DNA of 8,538 nt from an uncultured Thiomonas sp. (GCA_937927695.1 CALBRU010000064.1:1-8538), one strand, 5' to 3'; positions 1 to 7,425 are shown, counted from the stretch's first letter. The notes: generated by a model not told the origin, from the letters alone. Made by a program: numbers and translations.

Positions 1-864
1 GGGGCGCCGGGGCAGGTGCTGGCGTTCGCCCTCGTGCTGGGGGCGGGTGGCATGGTGCAGTTTTTCCGTCTGCAGCGTCGTCGCCGGGTGATGGAAGACA
101 TGCCCACAGCCCGCATCCGTTCGGCCTCGCAAGGCTATGTGGAGTTGATCGGCCAGGCGCTGGCACCTGATGCGCCGCTGTTCGCGCCGATCAGCCGCAC
201 GCCCTGCTGCTGGTATCGCTACAAGATCGAGCGGCGCGACAACGGGGACGGCGACAAATGGAAGACCGAGGAGCAGGGTGTGAGCACCTCGCAGTTCTGG
301 CTCGACGACACCACCGGGCGCTGCATCATCGACCCCGAAGGCGCGGAAGTCAGCGCCCGCACCCGCAGCACCTGGACGGGCGCGACCGCGCAACTCATTC
401 CCGGCACCCGTGGCGAGGTGTTGATGGCCGGAGACAGCGACCATCGCTACACCGAACACCTCATCCTGCCCGGCCAGACGCTGTATGCCCTAGGCTGGTT
501 CGCCAGCCTCTCGCCCTTGCAGGCTTCAAAGCATGAGGAGGTGCGCGAACGCATCGCCGCGTGGAAGGCCGACCCGCAACAGCGCCGCGCCTTCGACGCC
601 AACCGCGACGGCGAGCTGGACATGGCCGAGTTCGAGCAACTGCGCCAACAGGCCGCCGCCGCCGTGGAGGCCGAGCGCCGCGAACGCGCCGCGCAACCGC
701 AGACGCATGTACTCAGCAAACCGAAGGACCGCCGCTTGTTCCTGCTCACCACCGAACCGCATGAGGACCTGGCGCGCACCTTGCGCTGGCAGGCTTGGGG
801 CTGGCTGGCAGCGGGCGTGCTGGGCCTGGGGTATGGCGGCGCGGGACTGCTCATGCGGTTTTGA
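1..864 (+). CDS. GIDE-like membrane protein with EF-hand, 5' partial
   Basis: The frame is open to the left edge and ends at TGA 862-864. The first in-window start is GTG at 16 (282 residues), but an apolar stretch already runs there, so the true start is probably upstream. Residue numbers here count from that GTG. An N-terminal hydrophobic segment (about 1-18) is followed by a basic RRRR cluster. The middle (about 35-165) resembles the GIDE domain known from MUL1-type proteins: a CCWYRYKIER strand, FWLDDTTGRCIIDPEGA and PGQTLYALG. Residues 194-205 form a textbook EF-hand loop, with D, N, D, G, D and E at loop positions 1, 3, 5, 6, 9 and 12. A second membrane segment lies at about 258-279. 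The layout suggests a protein anchored at both ends whose central part may bind calcium. No RING finger is visible, so ubiquitin-ligase labels sometimes given to this family should not be taken literally. The function is unknown. Family assignment is from pattern memory. Confidence 0.75.
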   Translation, partial: GAPGQVLAFALVLGAGGMVQFFRLQRRRRVMEDMPTARIRSASQGYVELIGQALAPDAPLFAPISRTPCCWYRYKIERRDNGDGDKWKTEEQGVSTSQFWLDDTTGRCIIDPEGAEVSARTRSTWTGATAQLIPGTRGEVLMAGDSDHRYTEHLILPGQTLYALGWFASLSPLQASKHEEVRERIAAWKADPQQRRAFDANRDGELDMAEFEQLRQQAAAAVEAERRERAAQPQTHVLSKPKDRRLFLLTTEPHEDLARTLRWQAWGWLAAGVLGLGYGGAGLLMRF

Positions 865-880
865 TCGACTCCCACAGCCT

Positions 881-957
881 CCCCACCCCAACCCTCCCCA
901 CGATTGGGGAGGGAGCTGAAATCTCCTCCCCCACCCGTGGGGGAGGTCGGGAGGGGG
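881..957. repeat. GC-rich two-hairpin intergenic element
   Basis: Between the GIDE-like gene and the methyltransferase gene lie two perfect inverted repeats. The first pairs CCCTCCCCA (892-900) with TGGGGAGGG (905-913) around a 4-base loop. The second pairs CCTCCCCCAC (925-934) with GTGGGGGAGG (937-946). The flanks 881-893 and 945-957 are complementary at about 10 of 13 positions, so the whole could fold as an outer stem carrying two arms. No T-tract follows, so it is a poor intrinsic terminator. Elements with this CCCTCCCC/GGGGAGGG style are often dispersed, REP-like repeats in beta- and gammaproteobacteria. Copy number cannot be judged from one window. Confidence 0.6.
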
Positions 958-989
958 AAACGGCACGCCGCAGGCAATACGATGCCGGC

Positions 990-2240
990 ATGCAATCGCC
1001 CTATTCCTCCGCCTACAAAAAGCGCCGCGCGGCCGTACAGCTGCCCGCGGCGTCCAACGCCTTCGATTTTTTCCTGCCCTGCCCGCGCGGCGTTGAGGCC
1101 GCACTGGCCGACGAAGTGAAGGCGCTAGCCGAGCACAGCCCCAGCTTGAGAGCAGGTACGCCGACGCCCGGCGGCCTGCCTGTTCAGGGCAGCCTGACGG
1201 ATGCGATGCGGCTGAACCTGCATTGCCGCCTGCCCAGCCGGGTGTTGTTGCTGGGCGGCAGTTGCGGCTATGCCGATGCCGAAGACATCTATCACCTGGC
1301 CCGCGATCTGGCCTGGGAAAAATGGTTCGACGTGACGCAGGCGCTGCGCGTGGACGTTACGGCTGAGCGCAGCCCCCTGGACAGCATCAAGTTCGCCGCG
1401 CTGCGGGTCAAGGATGGCATCTGCGACCGCTTCCGCGCGCTGACGGGCGAGCGCCCGGATGTGGACACCGCGCACCCGGACGTGCGCATCCATCTGCACC
1501 TGCGCGAAGCCGACGCCCTGCTGTATCTGGACACCAGCGGCGAACCGCTGTTCAAGCGCGGCTGGCGCAGCGAGCACGGCGCGGCGCCGCTGAAAGAGCA
1601 TCTGGCCGCCGGGCTACTCAAGCTCTCGGGCTGGACGCCGGGCGACGTGCTGTTCGACCCGCTGTGCGGCTCGGGCACGCTGGTCATCGAAGCCGCGCAA
1701 ATGGCGGCCCACCGCGCGCCGGGGCTGGACCGCACCTTCGGTTTCGAAGTCCTGAAGGGTTTCGACATGGACGCCTGGAACGCGATGCGCGAGCAGGCCC
1801 GGCAAGCCGTGCGCCCGGTGGCGCCGGGCCAGTTTTTTGCCGCCGACATCGACCCGGTGAATGTGCGCATGACGCTGGACAACGCCCGCCGCGCCGGGGT
1901 GGATGGGGTGATTGCCGCGCAAGCGGGCGACGTGATCGCGGCCGTTCCTCCGGTGGACGCCGCCGCGCTGCCCGCCGGACAAGCGGCCTGGCTGATCAGC
2001 AATCCGCCTTACAACGAGCGCATTGCGCCCGAAGGGCAGGCCGCGGATGACTTCGCCCCGCAACTGGCGCGCACGCTCAAGCAGCGTTTCGCCGGCTGGC
2101 ATGTGGCGCTGCTGGCCGCCGATCTGCATTGGGACAAGGCGCTGCGCCTCAAACCGCGCCGTCGCATCGTGCTGTTCAACGGCACGATCGAATGCCGCCT
2201 GATGCTCATCGACATGGTCGCGGGCAGCGCGCGGGGGTAG
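990..2240 (+). CDS. rlmL: RlmL-like 23S rRNA guanine-N2 methyltransferase
   Basis: The 416-residue protein is a THUMP-containing class I SAM-dependent RNA methyltransferase that aligns by eye with the N-terminal (RlmL) half of E. coli RlmKL. That half makes m2G2445 in 23S rRNA. An N-terminal FDFFLPCPRGVEAAL segment is followed by the THUMP region (to about residue 180) and by LFKRGWRSEHGAAPLKEHLA, which parallels LHLRGYRDRAGIAPIKETLA in E. coli. The SAM site is FDPLCGSGT (222-230), the acidic loop is FAADIDP, and the catalytic NPPY is at 338-341. The C-terminal RlmK half of the enteric fusion is absent, as expected outside gammaproteobacteria. ATG 990 was chosen because it is the only sensible start before the conserved region. 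The frame also runs open back to 795 inside the previous gene, but that part is hairpin repeat and overlap. No clear Shine-Dalgarno precedes 990. The gene converges on tatA with 5 bp between stops. The exact target guanine is inferred. Confidence 0.9.
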   Translation: MQSPYSSAYKKRRAAVQLPAASNAFDFFLPCPRGVEAALADEVKALAEHSPSLRAGTPTPGGLPVQGSLTDAMRLNLHCRLPSRVLLLGGSCGYADAEDIYHLARDLAWEKWFDVTQALRVDVTAERSPLDSIKFAALRVKDGICDRFRALTGERPDVDTAHPDVRIHLHLREADALLYLDTSGEPLFKRGWRSEHGAAPLKEHLAAGLLKLSGWTPGDVLFDPLCGSGTLVIEAAQMAAHRAPGLDRTFGFEVLKGFDMDAWNAMREQARQAVRPVAPGQFFAADIDPVNVRMTLDNARRAGVDGVIAAQAGDVIAAVPPVDAAALPAGQAAWLISNPPYNERIAPEGQAADDFAPQLARTLKQRFAGWHVALLAADLHWDKALRLKPRRRIVLFNGTIECRLMLIDMVAGSARG

Positions 2241-2245
2241 GCGTT

Positions 2246-2524
2246 TTACTTCGCCTTGAAGGCGATGTCTTCGGCCTGCTCGGCGCGCGTGCCCAGCGGC
2301 GGCTTGGCCGAAGCCGTCACCTGGGGTGGCGGTGTGGCGGCCGTTGCCGCTGCGTCGGTTTCGGCGGTTTTTTCCGCCGGGGCGTCGGCCTCTTTCATGC
2401 CTTGCTTGAAGCCGCGCACGGCCTCGCCCAGATCGCTGCCCATGTTTTTGAGCTTCTTGGTGCCGAAGATCATGATCACGATCAGCAGCACGATCAGCCA
2501 ATGCCAAATACTGAATTCACCCAT
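2246..2524 (-). CDS. tatA: Sec-independent translocase subunit TatA/TatE
   Basis: This 92-residue protein is the pore-forming subunit type of the twin-arginine translocase, which moves folded proteins across the inner membrane. It has the family layout: a short N-terminus with MGEFSIWHW, one membrane helix (about 6-20), the FGTKKL hinge (about 20-25), an amphipathic helix with GSDLGEAVRGFKQGM, and a long Ala/Pro/Thr-rich cytoplasmic tail. AGGAGA (2531-2536) lies 6 bases before the ATG. No tatB or tatC follows: the next gene downstream is the convergent rlmL gene. So this is a stand-alone tatA or tatE copy, or the tat operon is split. It shares its strand with glpK upstream, but the 123-bp gap suggests its own transcription. 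TatB is less likely because the FGTKKL hinge and glycine-rich start are TatA-like. Confidence 0.92.
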   Translation of the reverse strand: MGEFSIWHWLIVLLIVIMIFGTKKLKNMGSDLGEAVRGFKQGMKEADAPAEKTAETDAAATAATPPPQVTASAKPPLGTRAEQAEDIAFKAK

Positions 2525-2575
2525 TGCGGTTCTCCTGTGCGTCCGCCGCGTGGCGGGCAGGTTCGACTCTGTTTA

Positions 2576-2614
2576 GGGTGAAATTGTCTCCCCAGGTTCA
2601 CCCCTTCAGGTGAA
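2576..2614. repeat. Alternating GGTGAA/TTCACC repeats upstream of tatA
   Basis: Three copies of one hexamer occur in alternating orientation: GGGTGAA (2576-2582), TTCACCC (2597-2603) and GGTGAA (2609-2614). The middle copy can pair with either neighbour, giving two mutually exclusive hairpins with loops of 14 or 6 bases. The site sits between the end of glpK and the start of tatA. It could be an operator for tatA, a glpK 3' end structure or an attenuator. No T-tract follows on the minus strand, so it is not a clear intrinsic terminator. Confidence 0.4.
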
Positions 2615-2647
2615 AGCAAACGCAACATCTGCGCCACGGAAACAGAA

Positions 2648-4153
<1,506 letters not shown>

Positions 4154-4163
4154 GACGCCTCCG

Positions 4164-4331
4164 TCACGGGTCGATCACGTCGGCGCAGACATCGGTCGGC
4201 GCTGCGGCCACATGGCCCACGACGGGCACCATTTTCAGGCCCGCCGATGCGATACGGCAGGGCGCGGCCACAACACCGCAACCGGCAAGCGCCGTGGCCG
4301 CAAAGATCAATGCAATCAAAAGTTTGGACAT
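4164..4331 (-). CDS. Small lipoprotein upstream of glpK
   Basis: The 55-codon ORF starts at ATG 4331 and stops with TGA 4164-4166. It encodes MSKLLIALIFAATALAGC as a classic lipoprotein signal with lipobox LAGC (Cys18). The remaining 37 or so residues contain two more Cys and a VPVVGHVAAAPTDVCADV segment. An upstream in-frame stop at 4344-4346 leaves ATG 4331 as the only ATG start. The Shine-Dalgarno is weak. The mature peptide is short and apolar, with no catalytic signature. It resembles small lipoproteins of Burkholderiales that I recall under the label DUF6726, so the family is probably real. No function is known to me. The stop lies 10 bp before glpK, whose Shine-Dalgarno fills the gap, so co-transcription is likely. 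Confidence 0.8.
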   Translation of the reverse strand: MSKLLIALIFAATALAGCGVVAAPCRIASAGLKMVPVVGHVAAAPTDVCADVIDP

Positions 4332-4354
4332 GCGATGATGGTTTCAGCTGATTA

Positions 4355-4379
4355 GGTTCATTATGCGGGCAACTGAACC
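4355..4379. promoter_or_regulatory. Inverted repeat overlapping the -10 box
   Basis: GGTTCA (4355-4360) and TGAACC (4374-4379) form a perfect inverted repeat with a 13-base spacer. The spacer contains most of the candidate -10 box of the lipoprotein-glpK promoter, the position expected of a repressor operator. The sequence is not an obvious match to the GlpR sites I remember, so the binding protein is unknown. An adjacent 8-bp palindrome, TCAGCTGA (4344-4351), lies between this site and the lipoprotein start. Confidence 0.4.
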
Positions 4380-4388
4380 GAGGCTGAA
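4360..4388 (-). promoter_or_regulatory. Candidate sigma70 promoter of lipoprotein-glpK operon
   Basis: On the minus strand, a -35-like TTCAGC (4383-4388) is followed after exactly 17 bases by CATAAT (4360-4365), which matches the -10 consensus at 5 of 6 positions. Transcription would begin near 4353, giving a 5' leader of about 20 bases before the lipoprotein ATG. The -35 match is only 3 of 6, so an activator may be needed or the call may be wrong. Confidence 0.45.
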
Positions 4389-4509
4389 GCAAACCGCCTT
4401 GTGCGGAACCGATGACCCCGCCGTCACACTGACAGTAAGACGGGCCCGGCGAGATCGGGCGCGCCCAGTCTCAGAACGTTTCCCTACAACCCCGACCAAA
4501 GGACACCTC

Positions 4510-5250
4510 ATGAAAGCCGCCGACGTTGCAAAATCCGCCTTTTCCATGCCTCTGACCAGCCCCGCCTACCCGCCCGGCCCCTATCGTTTCATCGACCGCG
4601 AGTTTTTCGTGGTGACCTACCGCACCGATCCCAAGGTGCTGCGCGCCATGATTCCCGAGCCGCTGGAGCCCGCGGGCGATTTGGTGAAGTTCGAGTTCAT
4701 CCGCATGCCCGACTCCACTGGTTTTGGCGCGTACACCGAATCCGGCCAGGTCGTACCCGTGCTCTACAAGGGCAAACCCGCCACCTATCAGATTGCGATG
4801 TACCTCGATGACGAAGCGCCGATTGCCGGTGGACGCGAGATCTGGGGCTTTCCGAAAAAGCTCGCCAAGCCGCACATGAGCGTGGCGGCCGACACCCTGC
4901 TGGGCACGCTCGACTACGGCCCAGTGCGCATTGCCACCGGCACCATGGGCTACAAGCACCGTGCGCTCGACACCGCCAAGGTGCTGGCCTCGCTGCAGCA
5001 GCCCAACTTCCTGCTCAAGATCATTCCGGACGTGGACTGCACCCCGCGCATCTGCGAGCTGGTGCAGTACGACCTGGAGGACATGGTGGTGAAAGGCGCC
5101 TGGGAAGGCCCCGCCGCGCTCGAACTCCACGCCCACGCGCTGGCCCCGGTGGCATCGCTGCCGGTGCTCGAAGTGGTTTCGGGCGTTCACATCATCACCG
5201 ACCTCACCCTGGGTCTGGGGCGGGTGGAGCACAACTATCTCAAAACGTGA
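4510..5250 (+). CDS. adc: Acetoacetate decarboxylase
   Basis: The enzyme decarboxylates acetoacetate to acetone and CO2 through a Schiff base. The 246-residue length fits the family (about 244-246 in Clostridium). The active-site motif REIWGFPKKLAKP carries the adjacent lysines Lys116-Lys117; in the clostridial enzyme the first of the pair forms the Schiff base. Arg30 (FIDREFF) and Glu77 (YTESGQ) correspond to the conserved Arg29 and Glu76. ATG 4510 is preferred because AAAGGA (4498-4503) lies 6 bases upstream and the protein then begins like known homologues. The frame extends back to 4363, but that leader is Arg-rich and unlike the family. No CoA-transferase, hydroxybutyrate dehydrogenase or polyhydroxybutyrate gene is nearby, so the physiological source of acetoacetate is not shown here. 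Some family members act on other beta-keto or aldol substrates, so the exact substrate is inferred from the intact active site. I could not identify a convincing promoter in 4332-4509. Confidence 0.92.
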   Translation: MKAADVAKSAFSMPLTSPAYPPGPYRFIDREFFVVTYRTDPKVLRAMIPEPLEPAGDLVKFEFIRMPDSTGFGAYTESGQVVPVLYKGKPATYQIAMYLDDEAPIAGGREIWGFPKKLAKPHMSVAADTLLGTLDYGPVRIATGTMGYKHRALDTAKVLASLQQPNFLLKIIPDVDCTPRICELVQYDLEDMVVKGAWEGPAALELHAHALAPVASLPVLEVVSGVHIITDLTLGLGRVEHNYLKT

Positions 5251-5260
5251 ATGTTTTGAT

Positions 5261-5298
5261 CCCCGGGCCAAACCCGTCAACCTGACGGCTCGGGGGCC
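5261..5298 (+). terminator. Hairpin downstream of adc, weak terminator candidate
   Basis: Starting 11 bases after the adc stop, CCGTCA (5274-5279) pairs with TGACGG (5283-5288) around ACC. CCCCG (5261-5265) can pair with CGGGG (5291-5295) outside it. No T-tract follows, so factor-independent termination would be weak. This is the only structure seen directly after adc. Confidence 0.35.
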
Positions 5299-5300
5299 AG

Positions 5301-5328
5301 TGAACAGTTCCTATTAGCGGTGTATAAA
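5301..5328 (+). promoter_or_regulatory. Candidate sigma70 promoter for lrp leader
   Basis: TGAACA (5301-5306; 4 of 6 matches to TTGACA) is followed after 16 bases by TATAAA (5323-5328; 5 of 6 matches to TATAAT), in a locally AT-rich patch. A start near 5335 would give a leader of about 230 bases before lrp. That would parallel the long untranslated leader known for E. coli lrp. Confidence 0.4.
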
Positions 5329-5342
5329 ATTAAGCAGCGAAT

Positions 5343-5396
5343 CAACCCGGGAATAGCGCCGATTCGTCGGCGATGAAGCACTGTTAACGGGTGTTG
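5343..5396 (+). other. Possible structured leader RNA element
   Basis: CGCCGA (5357-5362) and TCGGCG (5367-5372) form a perfect 6-bp stem around TTCG, a stable tetraloop sequence, although the closing pair is A-U rather than C-G. An outer stem is possible between CAACCCG (5343-5349) and CGGG-TG-TTG (5388-5396) with a 2-base bulge. It lies downstream of the candidate promoter at 5301-5328. It matches no riboswitch I recognise, and no T-tract follows. Confidence 0.3.
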
Positions 5397-5416
5397 CCCC
5401 CCCATAGACCGGGATG

Positions 5417-5456
5417 ATTGTCAGGCAATTGTCATTAGACTTCGACCCGCATGACA
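5417..5456. promoter_or_regulatory. ATTGTCA repeats, candidate regulator binding site
   Basis: ATTGTCA occurs at 5417-5423 and again at 5428-5434, 11 bases apart, about one helical turn. TGTCAT (5430-5435) is also inverted as ATGACA (5451-5456). Helically phased half-sites suit multimeric DNA binders such as Lrp/AsnC proteins, and autoregulation is common in that family. The link to the lrp gene 110-130 bp downstream is inferred from position. Confidence 0.35.
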
Positions 5457-5511
5457 CTGATGCGCTAAATTTCAAACCTCCACTAATACAACCGTTCACA
5501 CCGAGGCCATG

Positions 5512-5574
5512 ATGAACTCTCTACTGCCCTGCATGCAGCTTCCCACCCCCACCGCGGAGGCTCGCCATGTCTGA
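5512..5574 (+). CDS. Possible 20-codon upstream ORF overlapping lrp
   Basis: ATG 5512 (or the in-frame ATG just before it at 5509) opens a short frame ending at TGA 5572-5574. It encodes MNSLLPCMQLPTPTAEARHV. GAGG (5503-5506) lies 5 bases upstream. Its 3' end overlaps the first 8 bases of lrp in another frame and covers the lrp Shine-Dalgarno, so translation of one could affect the other. It has no run of regulatory codons like a classical attenuator peptide. It may be chance, since nothing but spacing and overlap supports it. Confidence 0.3.
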   Translation: MNSLLPCMQLPTPTAEARHV

Positions 5575-6046
5575 AAAAATTGGCGGCATCGACCGCATCG
5601 ACCGTCGCCTGCTCGATCTGCTGCAGGAAGATGGCCGCATTGCCAATCTGCGCCTGGCCCAACTGGTCAATCTTTCGCCCACCGCCGTGTTGGAGCGTGT
5701 CAAACGGCTTACGCGCGACGGTTTCATCCTCGGCTACGAAGGTCGGCTCAACCCCAACCTGCTCGGCGCTGGGCTGATGGTGTTCGTCGAAGTGCAGCTC
5801 GACCGCTCGGTAGCCGACAGCTTCGAGAAATTCCAGTCCGCCATCAAGGTGCGCCCGGAGATTCTGGAATGCCATATGGTGGCCGGCAACTTTGACTATC
5901 TGCTCAAGGTACGGGTGGCCGATATGGCGGCCTACAAGACGTTTGTCGCCAATGTCATCGCCAACCTGCCGGGCGTGCGCGAAACCCGCTCGTTCGCGGT
6001 GATCGACGAGGTGAAGAACACCACCCGCCTGCAAGTCGAACTCTGA
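5567..6046 (+). CDS. lrp: Lrp/AsnC-family transcriptional regulator
   Basis: The 159-residue protein closely resembles E. coli Lrp, a DNA-binding global regulator that senses leucine and other amino acids. An N-terminal helix-turn-helix covers about residues 8-55: IDRIDRRLLDLLQEDGRI, then LSPTAVLERVKRL as recognition helix region. The C-terminal RAM/effector domain (about 70-150) includes FVEVQL, ECHMVAGNFDYLLKVRV (the pocket glycine motif) and VIDEVKNTTRL near the end. GGAGG (5556-5560) is 6 bases before ATG 5567. The gene stands alone between adc and a convergent transporter gene and ends at a strong terminator, so it is probably monocistronic or preceded only by the small upstream ORF. Other Lrp-family members in betaproteobacteria regulate local catabolic genes, so equivalence with global Lrp is likely but not certain. 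Confidence 0.92.
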   Translation: MSEKIGGIDRIDRRLLDLLQEDGRIANLRLAQLVNLSPTAVLERVKRLTRDGFILGYEGRLNPNLLGAGLMVFVEVQLDRSVADSFEKFQSAIKVRPEILECHMVAGNFDYLLKVRVADMAAYKTFVANVIANLPGVRETRSFAVIDEVKNTTRLQVEL

Positions 6047-6067
6047 CCGTCTTGCGGCCGCCCAAGG

Positions 6068-6103
6068 CACGCGCGAATCGGATCGATTCGCGCGTGTTTT
6101 TTT
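6068..6103 (+). terminator. Intrinsic terminator of lrp
   Basis: CACGCGCGAATCG (6068-6080) pairs perfectly with CGATTCGCGCGTG (6084-6096) across the 3-base loop GAT, and seven T residues follow (6097-6103). This is a textbook rho-independent terminator 21 bases after the lrp stop. The T-tract overlaps the stop codon of the convergent transporter gene. The hairpin also lies just downstream of that gene, but there is no matching A-tract on its left, so termination in the other direction would be weaker. Confidence 0.93.
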
Positions 6104-7397
6104 ATTTCTGCGGTTTCGGCGTGAGCAGCACCAGCACGGCGCACAGCACCATGAACGCGGCGAGCACCAGAATGCCGCCGTTGGTGCTCTGCGTAGCCTG
6201 CTTCACCCAACCGATGATGGACGGGCCGAAGAACCCGGCCAGATTGCCCAGCGCGTTGATCAGCGCAATGCCCGCCGCCGCCGCGGTGCCCGCGAGGAAG
6301 GCGTTGGGCAGCGCCCAGAACAGCGGCAGCACCACCATGATGCCCACGGTCGCCAGCGTCAGCGCCACCATCGCCAGCGTGGTGTCTGTACTCCAGAGGG
6401 TGGACAGCACCAGGCCCACTGCGCCCAGCAACGCCGGAATCGCCACATGCCAGCGGCGCTCGTGGCGCTTGTCCGAGCTGCGGCCCACCAGAATCATCGC
6501 CACCACCGACACACCGTAAGGCAACGCCACCAGCCAGCCGATGGTCAGCGGATCGGTCACGCCGGTCGACTTGATCAGCAGCGGCAGCCAGAAGCTCAGG
6601 CCATACAGACCGATGACCACGGAGAAGTAGATCAACGCCATCAGCCACACGCGCGGATCGGCCATGCCCTGCAGCGCCGAGTGCGCCGGCTTGGTCTGCG
6701 CCTCCTGGTCGAGCGCGTGCTGCAGCGCGTTTTTCTCGTCCGCGTTCAGCCACTTGGCATGCTTGATGCCGTTGTCGAGATAGAACAGGGTGACGATGCC
6801 CAGCACCACGGCGGGCAGGCCTTCGAGCACGAACAGCCATTGCCACCCGGCCCAGCCGTGATGACCGTGGAAGTGGTGCAGGATCCACCCCGACACCGGC
6901 CCGCCGACCAAGCCGGAGAGCGGCACCGCGCTCATGAACCACGCGGTCATCTGGCTACGCCGCGCCGCCGGATACCAATAGGTGAGATAGAGGATGATGC
7001 CCGGAAAGAACCCTGCCTCGGCCACGCCGAGCAGAAACCGCATCACATAGAACTGCGTCGGCGTGGTGACGAACAGCGTCAGCGCCGAGATCAATCCCCA
7101 GGTAATCATGATGCGGGCGATCCACACCCGCGCGCCAACCCGGTGAAGAATGAGGTTGCTCGGTACTTCGAACAAAAAATAGCCGAGGAAAAAGATGCCT
7201 GCGCCGAGCCCGTACACCGCGTCGGAAAACCCGAGGTCGCCCTTCATCTGCAACTGGGCAAAGCCAATGTTCACCCGGTCGAGATAGGCGACGAAATAGC
7301 ACAGGATGAGAAAGGGGATGATGCGCCAGCCGATGCGGCGATAGACCGCTTCGGAAGGTGCGGGGGCCGCCTTTGCGGCTGAGGGATGTGAGGCCAT
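6102..7397 (-). CDS. MFS transporter, anion:cation symporter type
   Basis: The 431-residue protein is an inner-membrane secondary transporter with the hydrophobic pattern of about 12 membrane helices and a longer cytoplasmic loop in the middle (around HAKWLNADEKNAL). YLDRVNIGFAQLQM at the end of helix 1 (from about residue 38), the FEVPSNLILHRVGARVWIARI segment (about 76-96) and FLLGVAEAGFFPG (121-133) are typical of the anion:cation symporter family, which carries tartrate, phthalate, glucarate and related carboxylates with protons. The substrate cannot be read from sequence. ATG 7397 is preferred because AAGGAG (7405-7410) lies 7 bases upstream; an in-frame start 27 bases earlier would place that Shine-Dalgarno inside the gene. 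The ClC gene ends 68 bp upstream on the same strand. No catabolic enzyme gene adjoins it to suggest a substrate. Confidence 0.9.
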   Translation of the reverse strand: MASHPSAAKAAPAPSEAVYRRIGWRIIPFLILCYFVAYLDRVNIGFAQLQMKGDLGFSDAVYGLGAGIFFLGYFLFEVPSNLILHRVGARVWIARIMITWGLISALTLFVTTPTQFYVMRFLLGVAEAGFFPGIILYLTYWYPAARRSQMTAWFMSAVPLSGLVGGPVSGWILHHFHGHHGWAGWQWLFVLEGLPAVVLGIVTLFYLDNGIKHAKWLNADEKNALQHALDQEAQTKPAHSALQGMADPRVWLMALIYFSVVIGLYGLSFWLPLLIKSTGVTDPLTIGWLVALPYGVSVVAMILVGRSSDKRHERRWHVAIPALLGAVGLVLSTLWSTDTTLAMVALTLATVGIMVVLPLFWALPNAFLAGTAAAAGIALINALGNLAGFFGPSIIGWVKQATQSTNGGILVLAAFMVLCAVLVLLTPKPQK

Positions 7398-7425
7398 GTT
7401 GCGTCTCCTTTTGTGGTTCAACACC

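Noticed and set aside
795..989. Upstream extension of the rlmL frame
   Set aside because: It overlaps the previous gene and translates the hairpin repeat. The family similarity begins only after ATG 990.
447..1104. Long minus-strand frames across the first gene and the hairpin repeat
   Set aside because: They lie opposite the GIDE-like gene and run through the GC-rich repeat. Their Arg/Pro/Ser-rich translations look like high-GC shadows.
4363..4509. Upstream extension of the adc frame
   Set aside because: The leader is Arg-rich and unlike known homologues, and a good ribosome site precedes ATG 4510.
5314..5499. 61-codon minus-strand ORF in the adc-lrp gap
   Set aside because: It begins with GTG, has no ribosome site, no domain and no hydrophobic segment, and it lies over the promoter-like and repeat elements.
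6447..7382. 311-codon plus-strand frame opposite the MFS gene
   Set aside because: The His/Gln/Arg-rich translation is a high-GC shadow of a clear membrane transporter gene.
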